This document shows positions 49,217 to 60,295 of a stretch of DNA of 64,000 bases, in pieces (the stretch's first letter is position 1; each line of letters opens with the position of its first letter). The DNA is taken from assembly GCA_001692895.1 (NCBI GenBank), contig KV748188.1, positions 992,001 to 1,056,000 on the forward strand, read 5' to 3'. The notes under the pieces are model-generated. The model saw only the letters and a program-made list of their open reading frames with translations, made no database searches and was not told the DNA's origin. The position numbers were made by a program, and so were the translations under genes. The DNA comes from Cenococcum geophilum 1.58 (lineage: Eukaryota; Ascomycota; Dothideomycetes; Gloniales; Gloniaceae).

Positions 49217-50466
49217 TCAGAGTAAAGAGTCAAGCCTTGTAAACACGCTCAAGCACGCAGCCACAACCTACGGCAATAGTTAGTTAGCACTGGGATCAAA
49301 ATGTCTACATAAGACTAGAATATGTTTCCACACGTACCTCAAACTGCAGCTCCTTGTCTTTAGCGTTATTGATTTCGTCGTTGATCACCTGTCCTAAATT
49401 TGCGCCTACCCCACCCGAACCCCCAGCCCGTCTGGCGAAAGGCCATTGGGAATACTCTGCGAGTAGCTCATCTACTTGTGCAAAGGCTCGTTCTCGGGCT
49501 TCATGGCCAAGGGTTGATAGAGCGTTCTCAAGAACATTCGCGGCGTAGGCAGCACAGACCATGGCAATGGTCCGGAGGTGTCTAAATTCCATTTCCTCGG
49601 GTAGGAATTGGCTGGCTGGGAGTACAACTGTTCTGCTCGTGAGGACATTCCGCACCCTGCGTCTTATCTCGTCTTTAGCACCACCGTCAGCCACCGGGTG
49701 TGTTGCCATATCGAACAGGAGGAAGTTTTTCTTTTCGGTTCGCAGAATGCCCTTGTCTACAAGGCCTTTCGCCAGTCGTTCGCGGACTTGCTTTAGTTGA
49801 TAGCCAATCTTCATGAGATTCCACGTCTCTCCTATGAGGACAAGAGGGTTAGCGGCCGCTTCATACTTTGTTTAAACGGACATAGTATGAAAGAGAACCC
49901 ACCACTCATCAAGTCGATCCAGGAGTTCACACTCATCTTCTCGCTCGACTTCATCATCTTGAGCGCCTCATCCAGCAGAACCTCTCCCGTCAGAGTATCA
50001 TCAATAACTTCAATGACTCGATCTGCTAGAGGAAATCGTCGCCGTGATGAATCCTTTTGCATGCTCACACGACCCCTAAACGCAAGTTCTATAACAATAC
50101 AGCCTCGCAGTGCATACGATATATTGTCGTTCCAGAAAGATAGGTAGCCCTATGCACCAGACTGTCAGACCAATTCCTTAAAAGGCAGAATTTACCCACC
50201 TGCTTGTCTTTCAGGCCCATCAGGAGCACCTCCTCCATGAGTGTCAACTTTGGTTGTTTGTTCCTCTCTGCACTCTCGCTGATGTCTCGTGGATCAAAGG
50301 CGATTTTATGTCCATTTTCAGAACTTTCGTAAGACGTCTCTGGCGCTCGAGAATCGTCATTCCGCTTCGGCACTGGGGAGCTGACCCGACTGCCATCCTC
50401 GTTGTCCGCACTGCTTGCCGCTCCTCCTCCCCTTCGGCGGGTGAGACCTGACGTTGTAGATGCCAT
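49217..50466 (-). CDS. vps74: VPS74/GOLPH3 Golgi PI4P-binding adaptor
   Basis: Peripheral Golgi protein that binds phosphatidylinositol 4-phosphate and retains glycosyltransferases in the Golgi by linking their tails to COPI. 352 aa in four exons: 50200-50466, 49903-50149, 49338-49831, 49217-49267. Introns are 50, 71 and 70 bp (50150-50199, 49832-49902, 49268-49337), all GT..AG. Spliced reading is continuous: [16 protein letters not shown], then [50 protein letters not shown], and the C-terminus [18 protein letters not shown]. The conserved Trp95 and Arg104 in the [10 protein letters not shown] segment correspond to lipid-binding residues of the family. The N-terminus has the Arg-rich motif LTRRRGGG. 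The last 17-codon exon was found by the family C-terminus. Yeast Vps74 is 345 aa, so this one is complete. Confidence 0.95.
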
Positions 50467-50935
50467 CTGCTGGCTAATAACGAGCGTTGGTCGAAGCTTT
50501 GAACGAGCGCAGGGATGGTAAGGCGCTCTTATGTTCGCATGCGTAACAGAAAAACGCCGGTGAATCGTTCAGAGTTTCGGCTGGATGGACAACAGTGTTA
50601 TAGAGGTTCGTGATAAGGATAGAAAACGGTTCAGGGTAAATTATCTGGTTTTGGGATTGTTCTTTGGTGTCGTAAGTCAATCATGTAGGTTGCGGTTGAG
50701 GCACGCTCGCTTGGCGGCTCATGCTAATTTGGGAGAACGAGTTCAATGGAAGGATCACAAAGTTGTGGTGGAGAGGAAGTATTCATTCTTCTAGTCGATA
50801 GTACACGCTTGTAGACCCTACGGCCAGAGAATTACAAGCAGGAGAATATATATAACAAGGTTCAGAGCTTCATGCGCATCCGATAGAACTCATCTCCATG
50901 TCCTTTAACCACACAATAATCCGCCACTTCCCTTC
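50467..50935. promoter_or_regulatory. VPS74 upstream region and ACP 3' flank
   Basis: 469 bp between the VPS74 start and the acyl carrier protein stop, both genes on minus. It must hold the VPS74 promoter and the ACP terminator. No clear TATA or other motif is assigned. Confidence 0.5.
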
Positions 50936-51628
50936 TCAATGCGCTGAATGACAATCAGTCAACTGCTTTTTATAATATTTCCTCAAGCAATTACATACCA
51001 TCAGGCTGACTCAAAATATATTCCACTGCCTTGTCAACTACAAATTCATTAGCATACGGAAAATTATACCCAAAATAATCGGCATACCACTATGAATCGC
51101 ATCCGCCTCCTTGTCTGGAATTTCAATGCTGAACTCCTATTCAATCGTCAATTTCGCACCAAGCACCATTCTGATCAGCAGAACTAACCTCCTCAATCGC
51201 CATCACCACCTCCACAGTATCAAGGCTGTCTAGGCCAAGGTCGTTCGAAAAGTGGGACGTTGGGGAGAGCTAATATGAGTGAGATACAGCTTTATGTGAC
51301 AGACATATTCCCAGGTAAATGTACCTTTGATGTATCGCTGACCTGCAATTGCTGTTATTAGCCATTGGGTCAGTCCGCTCGGAGGAATTCTAGCAGCGCA
51401 TACCTTATCGAAGTTCTTCAGTAGATCCAATATCCTGCCCTGAACTTCATCCTTTGACATGCCGCCGTGTGCCGAATAGCATCGTACTGCCTGAAAGCAT
51501 GCAACTGGGGTGACCTGCTTTGACTGAAACAAGGAGCTCCGCGCAACTGGTTTGGCAATTGGAGACTGCCACCGAGGAGCAGACCTTGCAGCTGTTCGGG
51601 CGGAGCGGAGGAGGGTGGTGCGAATCAT
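50936..51628 (-). CDS. Mitochondrial acyl carrier protein (complex I-associated)
   Basis: Carries acyl chains on a phosphopantetheine arm for mitochondrial fatty-acid and lipoate synthesis, and is a structural subunit of complex I (NDUFAB1/Neurospora nuo-12 type) and partner of LYR proteins. 139 aa in six exons: 51404-51628, 51325-51342, 51189-51269, 51088-51136, 50999-51037, 50936-50943. Introns are 50-61 bp. Spliced reading: FDK | VSDTSK | LSPTSHFSNDLGLDSLDTVEVVMAIEE | EFSIEIPDKEADAIHS | VDKAVEYILSQPD | AH. Ser96 in the LGLDSLD motif is the phosphopantetheine site. The N-terminus (MIRTTLLRSARTAARSAPRW) is a typical Arg-rich mitochondrial presequence; an in-frame ATG at 51715 would add 29 residues and is less likely. 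The second exon is only 18 nt and the last only 8 nt. It diverges from the complex I 23-kDa gene. Confidence 0.93.
51325..51342 (-). other. 18-nt micro-exon of the ACP gene
   Basis: GTCAGCGATACATCAAAG (VSDTSK) between a TTGCAG acceptor and a GTACAT donor. Without it the ACP domain would lack its usual residues before the TSHF motif; the frame is kept either way, since 18 is a multiple of three. Confidence 0.85.
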
Positions 51629-52022
51629 GTTGAGGGATGCTGAGAGCGGGATTCGAGGTGATGAAGCTGGGCACTGAAGAGACGGTTTGGTTTGATGCTC
51701 GGAGCATTTCGTCAAGAAAGCTCGACGAATCTGCTACGGTCACGTGCTAAATCATCGTTATTGATGACTGCATCAGCAATAGAGATTTTATATGCATATT
51801 TTCTGCGCTAAAATATTTATCTAGTGCCTCGCCACTGTAATATTCAAACCTTTTTGAATATATCATTTCCAGAGTCGCGTGTTTTGCAATCCGGTGTTAG
51901 CCAGCGAATCACATCAATCCCAATTAAGGACTACCTCATCCGCGAACGACTTCCAATCCATAACTGCCCACCGCCGAAGCAATCGCCACAACCACAACTG
52001 CCACACTCTTCCAGCATATGCA
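51629..52022. promoter_or_regulatory. Shared divergent promoter of ACP and complex I 23-kDa subunit
   Basis: 394 bp between two start codons pointing away from each other. A CACGTG box lies at 51741-51746, 113 bp before the ACP start. The middle part (51780-51870) is AT-rich. Both products are complex I proteins, so co-regulation is likely but not shown by the sequence. Confidence 0.7.
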
Positions 52023-52823
<801 letters not shown>

Positions 52824-53692
52824 CAGGTGATCTAAGGTGCCATGGACTTGTATATAGTAAGAAAACTGCACACATTAGCAAATTGGAATTTTAGCTTTCG
52901 ACAACTTCCTCCACTGACGAGTGGCTTCGAGCTGAAAGTGACCAGGTATTAAAATTACAACAAATTCTGACTGAAAGGACGGCATACATTTGCAAGACTT
53001 CAACATAGTTTTTCCTCCACCATACCTTATTGCGTTTCATGAACTTAATGTGCCACTTAGAAATCACCACAGAACGATACCTAAACCCAGGCCTCCAACC
53101 GCTGGTTCTAAAAAAAACCTGAGATATTGCCCATGAGAATCCCGATGGTGGAAATCTTACGCATACATGGTTGGCGAACGGCTTCTTGTAGATGTGAAGG
53201 TCCTAAATGTAAACTTTAATTTGAGCTTTGAAATGTGGATGTACAGGTGAACATATAAGAACATAACATTTCAGAGTCGCCCAAAGGTGATGACCGATGA
53301 ATCCAAACTTGCGCTAGAGAAGACTATTCACAAGCCTCTTGGTCTGATTTTGGATTTGAGGAAAGCAAATATCGACATTGGCTGAAGGTTGTTCTTTTTG
53401 GTCGAGTCATGAAGGGTAACTTGTAGTGTCATCGAATCTTGGAACATAACTATATCAGAAGGGAAATACTTCGACTTGGGCAAAAGTGGCGCCTGAGCAT
53501 GATGAGGCATCAGAAAAAAGATATTAATCTTATTCGGTATATTGCTCCCAGCAGAGCATAAGAAATAATTCAGAGACAGAAGACTTGGAATTTGGCACAG
53601 CTCTTTGACGTCTTGCTAATGAACTTCAAATATTCGCTGTCTACAGTCATCTCTGTCGGTTTCAAAACGTGTATGCCGCCTGCAGCTGTGCA
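52824..53692. other. Intergenic, 3' flanks of two convergent genes
   Basis: 869 bp with no supported gene. Short open frames (for example minus 53328-53510) have no motif. It should contain terminators for the 23-kDa gene and the SURF6-like gene. Nothing else seen. Confidence 0.5.
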
Positions 53693-55397
53693 CTATTTAG
53701 CCTTTGACCTAAAACTACCCTCGAAACCTGGTCTTTTAGACTTCTTTCCCGGTTTCTTGCCCTTAGCTTTGCCCTTCCCTTTGCTGCCTTTCTCCTCCTT
53801 CCGCTTTCTCAGATTCTCCTCCCGCTTCTTCTGTCTCATCTCTTGGCCCTTTTGTACTCCGGCAACCCTTTCGTTCCACTCACTCTCACTTTTCAGCTTC
53901 GCTTTCTCCTTCCGCTTGAGTGTCTTCTTCAAAAGTGACATGTCATCACGGACCTTTTCCCCATGAGCTCGTTTCTTGGCATTGAGCCATAGATCCTTCT
54001 CTTCGATATCTGCTCGCTTTTGCTCGTCCAGACCGCTTATCCTAGCACGTTTCTTCTCTGCAGCCTCAAGAGCAGTGCGCGGATCTTGCGGGCCTTTCCG
54101 TTTTTGAGACTCAATAAAACCTGATAAGCTCGAGTCCATCTGCTGACCGTCTTCAAACGCGACTCTACCGAATGAGAAATTACATTCTGATTCCTCTCGT
54201 CGGGGTGAGAATATATCAGGGGTAGTCAGGGGCGATCCAGATCCACGCAGTCGAGCTAGCTCGGCGTCAGCCTTAGCCCGTTCCTCATCCTCTTTCGCTT
54301 GCTTCCGCACTTCTTTCTTATGTGCTTTTCGTTGCTCCTCCTTTCGTCGCCTAGCCTCCATAAGTTCTTGTCGATTCCGTGCTGGCTTGCCATCTATACC
54401 ATCCGCCTTTCTTGCAGCACGCAGTGCTTCAATCCGAGCTTGTAGTCGAGCCTTAAGAGCCTCTTGATCGACCTCGGGGTGTTTTGTTGCTTTTGGCTTC
54501 TCGGAATCTTCGGTTGTAGATTGGGGAACTATGGAAGATGATGATGATGCTGAGGGAATTGCAGAGACTGTGGAGGTTGGTGATTCAGGGATTGGAGTAG
54601 GCGTTGCCGTGGACAGAGGTTCCGATTTGTCGTCCTCTATGATACCGCTCATGTCGAGCTTCTCGATGACATCGTCTCCTGCATCCTTTTCAGCTTCGGA
54701 ATCGGCCATGTCCTCTCCATTCATATAGGTAGCATCCTTAGCAGTTATATCTTCCTTACGAGCCTTCCTTGCCTGAGTCTTTTGCTGCTGTCTTTCCAGC
54801 TTCTCTTTCTTTCGCTGTTCCTTTTCTTTCCTCTTTTCCGCTTTGGCTTTCTTCCGCGCAGTGGTTGCGTCACCTTCATCTTCACCCTCAGCCTCAGGTC
54901 GGCCTGGTTTTATTGGTTTCACTTTGTCTGCTGAATCCAGACTGAGCTTGAGTTTCTTTACTTTCTTTCCTGACGCCTTGAGGCCTTGCAGAGGTTGTTC
55001 TTTCTCTCCCACATCAAGATCCGATCCATACTCTCCCTCCTCTCCCTCCAATTCTCTCTTACGTTTTCGCTCATTCTCGTCCATGATGTCCTTGGCACTT
55101 TTGTGGGATTCCGGATCTAATTTAGCTCGCTTAGCGTTCTGGCGCTCTTCTTTCGTCTGCTTTTTGCGTTGCCATTGATCCTAGGAGAAGACTCTGCTTA
55201 ACAAGCGGCCAAAGGAGGTGGCAAACAGAGACATACGCTGGTATCCTCCCCGTAGTAGTGCTTGGCAGGTATTAGTGACATTAAGCCCTCGAAAGCTCTC
55301 GCGTGACTATTGAGCCGTTCCTATGGAGCTTGTCAGCACGAAATCGTCGAGCAAGTGGGGTGGCAGCTGAGTGACCAACCTCGAGATCGTCGGCCAT
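53693..55397 (-). CDS. rrp14: SURF6/Rrp14 family ribosome-biogenesis protein
   Basis: Nucleolar protein needed for pre-rRNA processing and assembly of ribosomal subunits. 529 aa in three exons: 55380-55397 (18 nt, MADDLE), 55237-55320 and 53693-55180. Introns are 59 and 56 bp (55321-55379 and 55181-55236). The N-terminus after splicing is the Rrp14 motif MADDLE-ERLNSHARAFEGLMSLIPAKHYYGEDTS-DQWQRKKQTKEERQNAKRAKLDP. The middle (about 100-300) is Lys/Glu/Arg-rich with long coiled-coil-like runs. The SURF6 domain covers about 340-510 (FGRVAFEDGQ, AEKKRARISGLDEQKRADIEEKDLWLNAKKRA, LLKKTLKRKEKAKLKSESEW). The very basic C-terminus (KGKGKAKGKKPGKKSKRPGFEG) fits a nucleolar signal. Starting at the longest single open frame (55084) would lose the conserved N-terminus. 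Confidence 0.94.
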
Positions 55398-56394
55398 TTT
55401 GCTAGACAGCAAGAATTGTATGGAATTTCGGTGTGCCTTTCAATCGATGGCAGAGAGATGTTCCTTAGAGAAGAATGGCTATTGTGGGGTTCGAAACTTT
55501 TCATGCAACTCTTGGCAGCGTGCTTTTAGTGTGGGCGGTGAAAATGTCTCCGGGCCGAAGCGCGAGCCGTTTTATCCACCAAGCTTTCATGCCTTTTCCT
55601 GGTTCATGGAGGATGCTTTGAAGTAGCTTCAATAACGTATAATAGAATGTCTATGGGATGTTTATCAAAAGTAGTAAACTACATGGTTTCCACTGTATAT
55701 GCTGTTCTGGGGTTTGTGTGGCACTACTGAAGGGATCGCACCTTACTCCACAAAGCCGCATGCCAAGGCCAACCCAGGGACGTCCTGCGAGCCTCTTCAA
55801 GTGTAAAATCATCTCATTTCTTGCCTTTTCCGGTTGGCTTTTTCTTCCCTCTTGCGATTGAACGGCGCCGCTCTGTGCGGCTTGCCAAACTGCGAATGTA
55901 TTTTCAGATCGGGAGGCAAGATAGGACGCGTTCGGATTGCACTGCCACGCCACTTAAATCCGGAAACTGAAGCTTGCTTTCGAAATTAAACATGAAGGAG
56001 CCGCGATCCACAGTTTAAGCCTGCGACAGCATTTATTTTCCACTTGTGTGTCTTGTTGAAATATTCGCTCTTCTCAATCATTGCGCTTTACTCAGTATTC
56101 AGCCCCTACAAATTATATCATTAGGGCGCTGACGCCATACATCTCACCACGGGTTTTGAAGCTTCGATTTACCTCTTCAGTTGCGAATGGCTTCCGCTGT
56201 CGTCGAAGCCAGGTCTTTGTCATCCCTCACTACTCTTGCTTCAAACCCCCCGCGCTATCCGCGGAATCCTACCCATGAGAAGCACGAACCTCTGGTTCTA
56301 TACATTGCACGAGTTCCGGGGAGCAAAGGTACGAATAAGTTCTAATAAGAATTTCCTTCAGCTAAGTATAGATATAGATGTGTTTCTCACTCCG
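55398..56394. promoter_or_regulatory. Divergent intergenic region between SURF6-like and unknown gene
   Basis: 997 bp containing upstream regions of two genes pointing away from each other. A 100-codon open frame on minus (55651-55953, QPEKARNEMILHLKRLAGRPW) and a frame on plus (55399-55626) have no recognised motif and are left unassigned. Confidence 0.45.
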
Positions 56395-58193
56395 ATGAAG
56401 CCTAGACAAAAAGTTGTCACTGCCGAGGATGTCCAGAGCTCATTATATTACCTACATGTAAACCAGCCCGAGGATGCTCGGCTGCTTGAGCCTTCAAACG
56501 TGGGACGCACAAGTGGTGAAGGCGATGTACTAAATGTAGAATCAGCAAAGCCACTTATAATTCCCAGGAAAGCACTGCTACCCAAACCATCGCAGTACGA
56601 TAGTGGTATGCTCGCCCCAGATGCCACGACGTCATACTCGTCTGCCCCATCCAACCCTTCGATTAAGAGCAATGGAAAGCCCGTAGGGCCGCGGCCTCCC
56701 CCCTCACGACACGGCGTTCAGTTCACATCAAACGCAGGCGCATCAAACTACTCCCAAAGGCCGGCCTCGCCATTCGCCTCAAACCACCAAAGTAGGCAGT
56801 CAGCGGAGATTTTTGATTTCAGAAAAGAAAATGCTTCACCCGCTCTTCCACCCCGGAGGCGTTCAGAATTGCCTAAATTACCACCAAGGCCATCACATTA
56901 CGGAGATTCACTGCCAAACTACGACGGCTTCCTAATAGTAGAAGAACACCCCCCAAGGAACTCCATGGGTGACAGATTGAGTCCAATTCCAAGTCCTATC
57001 AACGTATTCAACGAACGGCGAGGGTCGCCATCGCCTCAACGTGGACGCCTACAATCTTCGGGCTCTGACCAAATGGGCAGTTCAATTCCTCTCGGTGTAT
57101 CACTCACTCTCATTCGTCGGGATCCAGCCTCCAGTGCACAGTGGAACGTTGCCCTAATTGAAGATCATCCAGTATTCGAAGCCTCTCCTTCCGCCCTCCA
57201 TAACCCCTCAGCAGTGCAGAAAACCAAGAAGTCTGGAGCTCCCCTCTATATCGAAATTAACAACCCTGGATACTCTAAGTTCCTACATAACTCTGATGAT
57301 ATTGCTTCCTTATTGTCCAGAGGAAGTGATATTTCAGAGAGTGCAGTAAGAGCTCTAGATAAGGACAGGACGTTGCTTGAATCAAACCAGCAGGGGCATA
57401 AAGACGCTGTTTTCCGGAGGTGTCTCTGGATGGAAGGATCCAGATATACAAATGGCGGTTTCGGGCATCGACGGATGAATTCCAGTGACTCAAGTTTTGG
57501 TTTAGAGACTCCGAGAAGTAGCTCAGATAGTAGAGGAAAGGAGGGTGTGCTCGGCGGCTTCAATAATCCCGCAGCTCCTATCCCAGGTTGGGATAACCAG
57601 GGGCCTGAAAAGCGCACATCGGTCTTTAGAGGATACGAATTTCTGAGTCCGTGGAATGGACGTTGCGAGTTCTCTACTGGAGGAGGAGGACAGTCGTTAA
57701 AGGTGAGGTGCTTTCAATGCTAGATTCAGGCTAACTCTGACGCGTTTCGCAGTGCAAACATGTTCTACCGGGTGGACTTCCAGGTGTAGCTTCTTCTGCA
57801 CCCGCACCAGTCAGCGAGCTCCGCTTCAATCTCCCCGGATCATCTATCTTTACCGGGCCTTCATCACCAAAGCCCGACGATCCATCTTCGAAAAGGTCCT
57901 CTTTCTTTAATCGCCCTCGTGCTTACCGAATGAATTCATCTACCTCAGACTTTGGGCCTGATGGCTCTAGGGAGCTTGCGCGGAACATTGAGAGACTAGA
58001 CTTATCATTAGGACAGGAGCCAGCCGGCGGAGGGTTCGGTGGAAAGCAAGCAAAACTTGGGAAGTTGATCATAGAAGACGAAGGCCTAAAAATGATAGAT
58101 CTTCTCGTGGCTGCCAACCTTGCGCTTTGGTGGAGAGTCTTTGAAAAAGTAGATAGAAAGTCTCAGGCGAATCGTGCCAGCTTTCAGGCTTAG
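56395..58193 (+). CDS. Conserved-looking fungal protein of unknown function
   Basis: 582 aa in two exons, 56395-57702 and 57753-58193; the intron is 50 bp (GTGAGG..GCTAAC..CGCAG, phase 0), joining GQSLK to CKHVLPGG. No known domain recognised. A Pro/Ser-rich disordered half (res. 60-250) carries polyproline motifs (RPPPSRH, LPPRRR, LPPRPSHY). A compact part follows (SLTLIRRDPASSAQWNVALIEDHP, SGAPLYIEINNPGYSKF, FRRCLWMEGSRY, YEFLSPWNGRCEFSTGGGGQSLKCKHVLPG), then a C-terminal segment (LSLGQEPAGGGFGGKQAKLGKLIIEDEGLKMIDLLVAANLALWWRVFE) with a hydrophobic stretch. The start at 56395 (MKPRQKVVTAEDVQSSLYYLHV) was chosen because the 53 residues from the upstream in-frame ATG (56236) look like untranslated sequence. 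The pattern of rigid and loose segments suggests a real conserved protein; my memory of similar Pezizomycotina proteins is not a database result. Confidence 0.8.
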
Positions 58194-58510
58194 TAGCTAA
58201 GTAGCAGCTGCTTTCTTGTTTACTCGCTAGTGATTGTATGCCGCTACAATGCTCTAATAGTAATAATATAGAACAGAGCGCACCAATACAGGCACAAATA
58301 AGCATTGTAGACCACGTCAGTACCTCGCTGAGGATCATTCACCCAGCCGCATGTCGTACTTCACCCTACCTTATCTTGAAGCAATTTTATCAGCCTGGTC
58401 TTGTCTCCTTCATCAATTTTGAGAACCCAGCCTCCCCGTCAAAATCCCTATTGATCACTATAAAAACTACACCGCCAAAAAGCAGGGATTATCCACCAAG
58501 TTTCTCTGAC
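58194..58510. promoter_or_regulatory. Short intergenic region
   Basis: 317 bp between the unknown protein and the next start at 58511. An in-frame ATG at 58238 opens this region, so it may in part be coding or 5' leader. No motif assigned. Confidence 0.4.
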
Positions 58511-59491
58511 ATGGTCCCGCCTCAACCCATTGTCGACCAAGCGTCAGTAACGCAGTCTCAGGCAACGGCACCTATTAAGGTTGATGGAACTGCAGATGTC
58601 GAACAATTTTTCCATCTTGCAACAAGCCAAAATAGATCCAAAATCAAATCTATTAATCTCAACCTTAACGCAGACAAATATGACGACTATCAAGACGACC
58701 TCTTGGCCATGGCGTTCACACAATTTCATCCAGACCACAAGAACATAAACCCGCATAAAATCGAGCGCATGACGATCACAGTCCACGGGATGATCCTCTT
58801 CACGCGACAAACATACGTTCTCACCTCTCCCGCGGCTTCAGCGGATGTCAATACTCGACTGAGGGCCCTGCTGACCAACAGAACCTCTCGGCGTGATAAG
58901 GAAGAGCTACCATTTGGCATTATCGCTCACGAAAAAGCCATCGTTCCAGCGCTGCTCGGACTTCGTGGAATCAAGAAAGTGGAGATCAACGGCAACATGG
59001 ACGGAGAGCTTCTCGACGAATTGCTGGTGAACATGACTACGCGCCCAGGGGGGGTCGCCCCAGCGTCTCCTCCCCGCGAGGGCTTAGACGTCCCTGGGAC
59101 TTTCTTCTCCGGTGCCTATGAAGGCTTCCTTGACAGAAACCCAGCCGGCTACGGGAACCCATATGCAAAAAACACCTTCGATAAGAAAAGCACCCTCACC
59201 AGTCTACGAGCATCAACGGGAAGCCGCCGTGACCGCGGGAGCCCATCCAACTCGAACAACAACTCAAATGTTAGTGATGACACTCCTGTCTACAGAGTCG
59301 ACACACTGAAGCGCATCGCCGCCACACCGCAGGATATGGATGACTTTGGGCCTGGCAAGAAAGTTGTGAGACAGATGCATCTGGATTATATGAATGGTGA
59401 GGGCCGGAAATCTCCTCCGAAGGAACGGTGGGTAGTCCCTACTGGGAAAGGTGCCAGATGCGTTATGGGTTGGAAGGCGGTCTCGGAGTAG
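58511..59491 (+). CDS. Hypothetical protein, 326 aa
   Basis: Single-exon gene in normal GC context; product not recognised. The middle part has regular alternating structure (FFHLATSQNRSKIKSINLNLNADKYDDYQDDLLAMAF, IERMTITVHGMILF, LLGLRGIKKVEINGNMDGELLDELLVNMT). This resembles globular fungal proteins with a fold built around a residue-count or leucine-rich pattern, but no family can be named. The C-terminal third is Ser/Asn-rich, then basic (FGPGKKVVRQMHLDY, PPKERWVVPTGKGARCVMGWKAV). The ATG at 58511 was chosen because residues from the in-frame ATG at 58238 look non-coding; the longer form would be 417 aa. Confidence 0.7.
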   Translation: MVPPQPIVDQASVTQSQATAPIKVDGTADVEQFFHLATSQNRSKIKSINLNLNADKYDDYQDDLLAMAFTQFHPDHKNINPHKIERMTITVHGMILFTRQTYVLTSPAASADVNTRLRALLTNRTSRRDKEELPFGIIAHEKAIVPALLGLRGIKKVEINGNMDGELLDELLVNMTTRPGGVAPASPPREGLDVPGTFFSGAYEGFLDRNPAGYGNPYAKNTFDKKSTLTSLRASTGSRRDRGSPSNSNNNSNVSDDTPVYRVDTLKRIAATPQDMDDFGPGKKVVRQMHLDYMNGEGRKSPPKERWVVPTGKGARCVMGWKAVSE

Positions 59492-60295
59492 CTGAGGACA
59501 AGCTTCTACTTGCTGATTCTGGCCGCTGATGAAAATCCTGTTGCACCTTGAGATGATGAGTAGCAAAAATATTTGGAACTTCCTAATTCCTGGTGGCGTA
59601 ATGCTGGACACCGGCAATTTGGACGCTGAAGACAGCATTATAGCACTTTACGAGTCTGAAACCAAAAATCTTGTACATTCTAATCAATAGGAAATGGTTC
59701 GGTTCGTGGTTATAGGTATATGAAAGTCCTCGGAAACCTATCAAAAATACGTGTTGCGTGGTTATAAATGAACGCATTGCTTCAGAGCAGTTAATTTGCG
59801 GCAGCGACTGAATGGCTTGCCACCATGATTGAAACTGCTTAGGGGTTCGAAATATTGGATTACGGTTGTGTATTGGATCCAGTAAGCCGTTTTAAAAGGT
59901 TCTCAGTATCCTATTTTAAGTATACATTGAGAGTCACGCCTCCGCTCAAGCTCTGTGAGTCGCGTGAGCAGATCCGGGGGGATAAATGCGAGGGGTGCAG
60001 CGAGGGGTATCGTGTTGTCGCTGCATTTGTTATGCGGCATGCAGGCAGAACAGTAGGACCACCAACAGGAAGATCTCACGATACTTACAAATTAGTCACG
60101 ATGGTAACAGCCTGACGCCTGCATTTTGCTTCTTCCTAACGGTCTAGAGGAACTAATAAATACTATACAGCTTCGCCTCCAAGATCTCCGTCCCACTTGT
60201 TCACTGAAGCTTGTCCCGCCGCTCACTAGGCTATTGGTCCACTCTTTGTCAGTCTTCAGCTACTCACTAAAGGCCCCAGATTCATTTCACTTCTA
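59492..60295. promoter_or_regulatory. Intergenic region upstream of the GH15 gene
   Basis: 804 bp without a supported gene. An 86-codon frame on plus (59855-60115) and others on minus have no motif. It should contain the terminator of the hypothetical gene and the GH15 promoter; a GATTTAAAT-type or TATA element was not identified with confidence. Confidence 0.45.

Noticed and set aside
53592..53966. Hydrophobic Phe-rich plus-strand frame
   Set aside because: Antisense of the Lys/Arg-rich SURF6 C-terminus; Lys codons read backwards give Phe/Leu.
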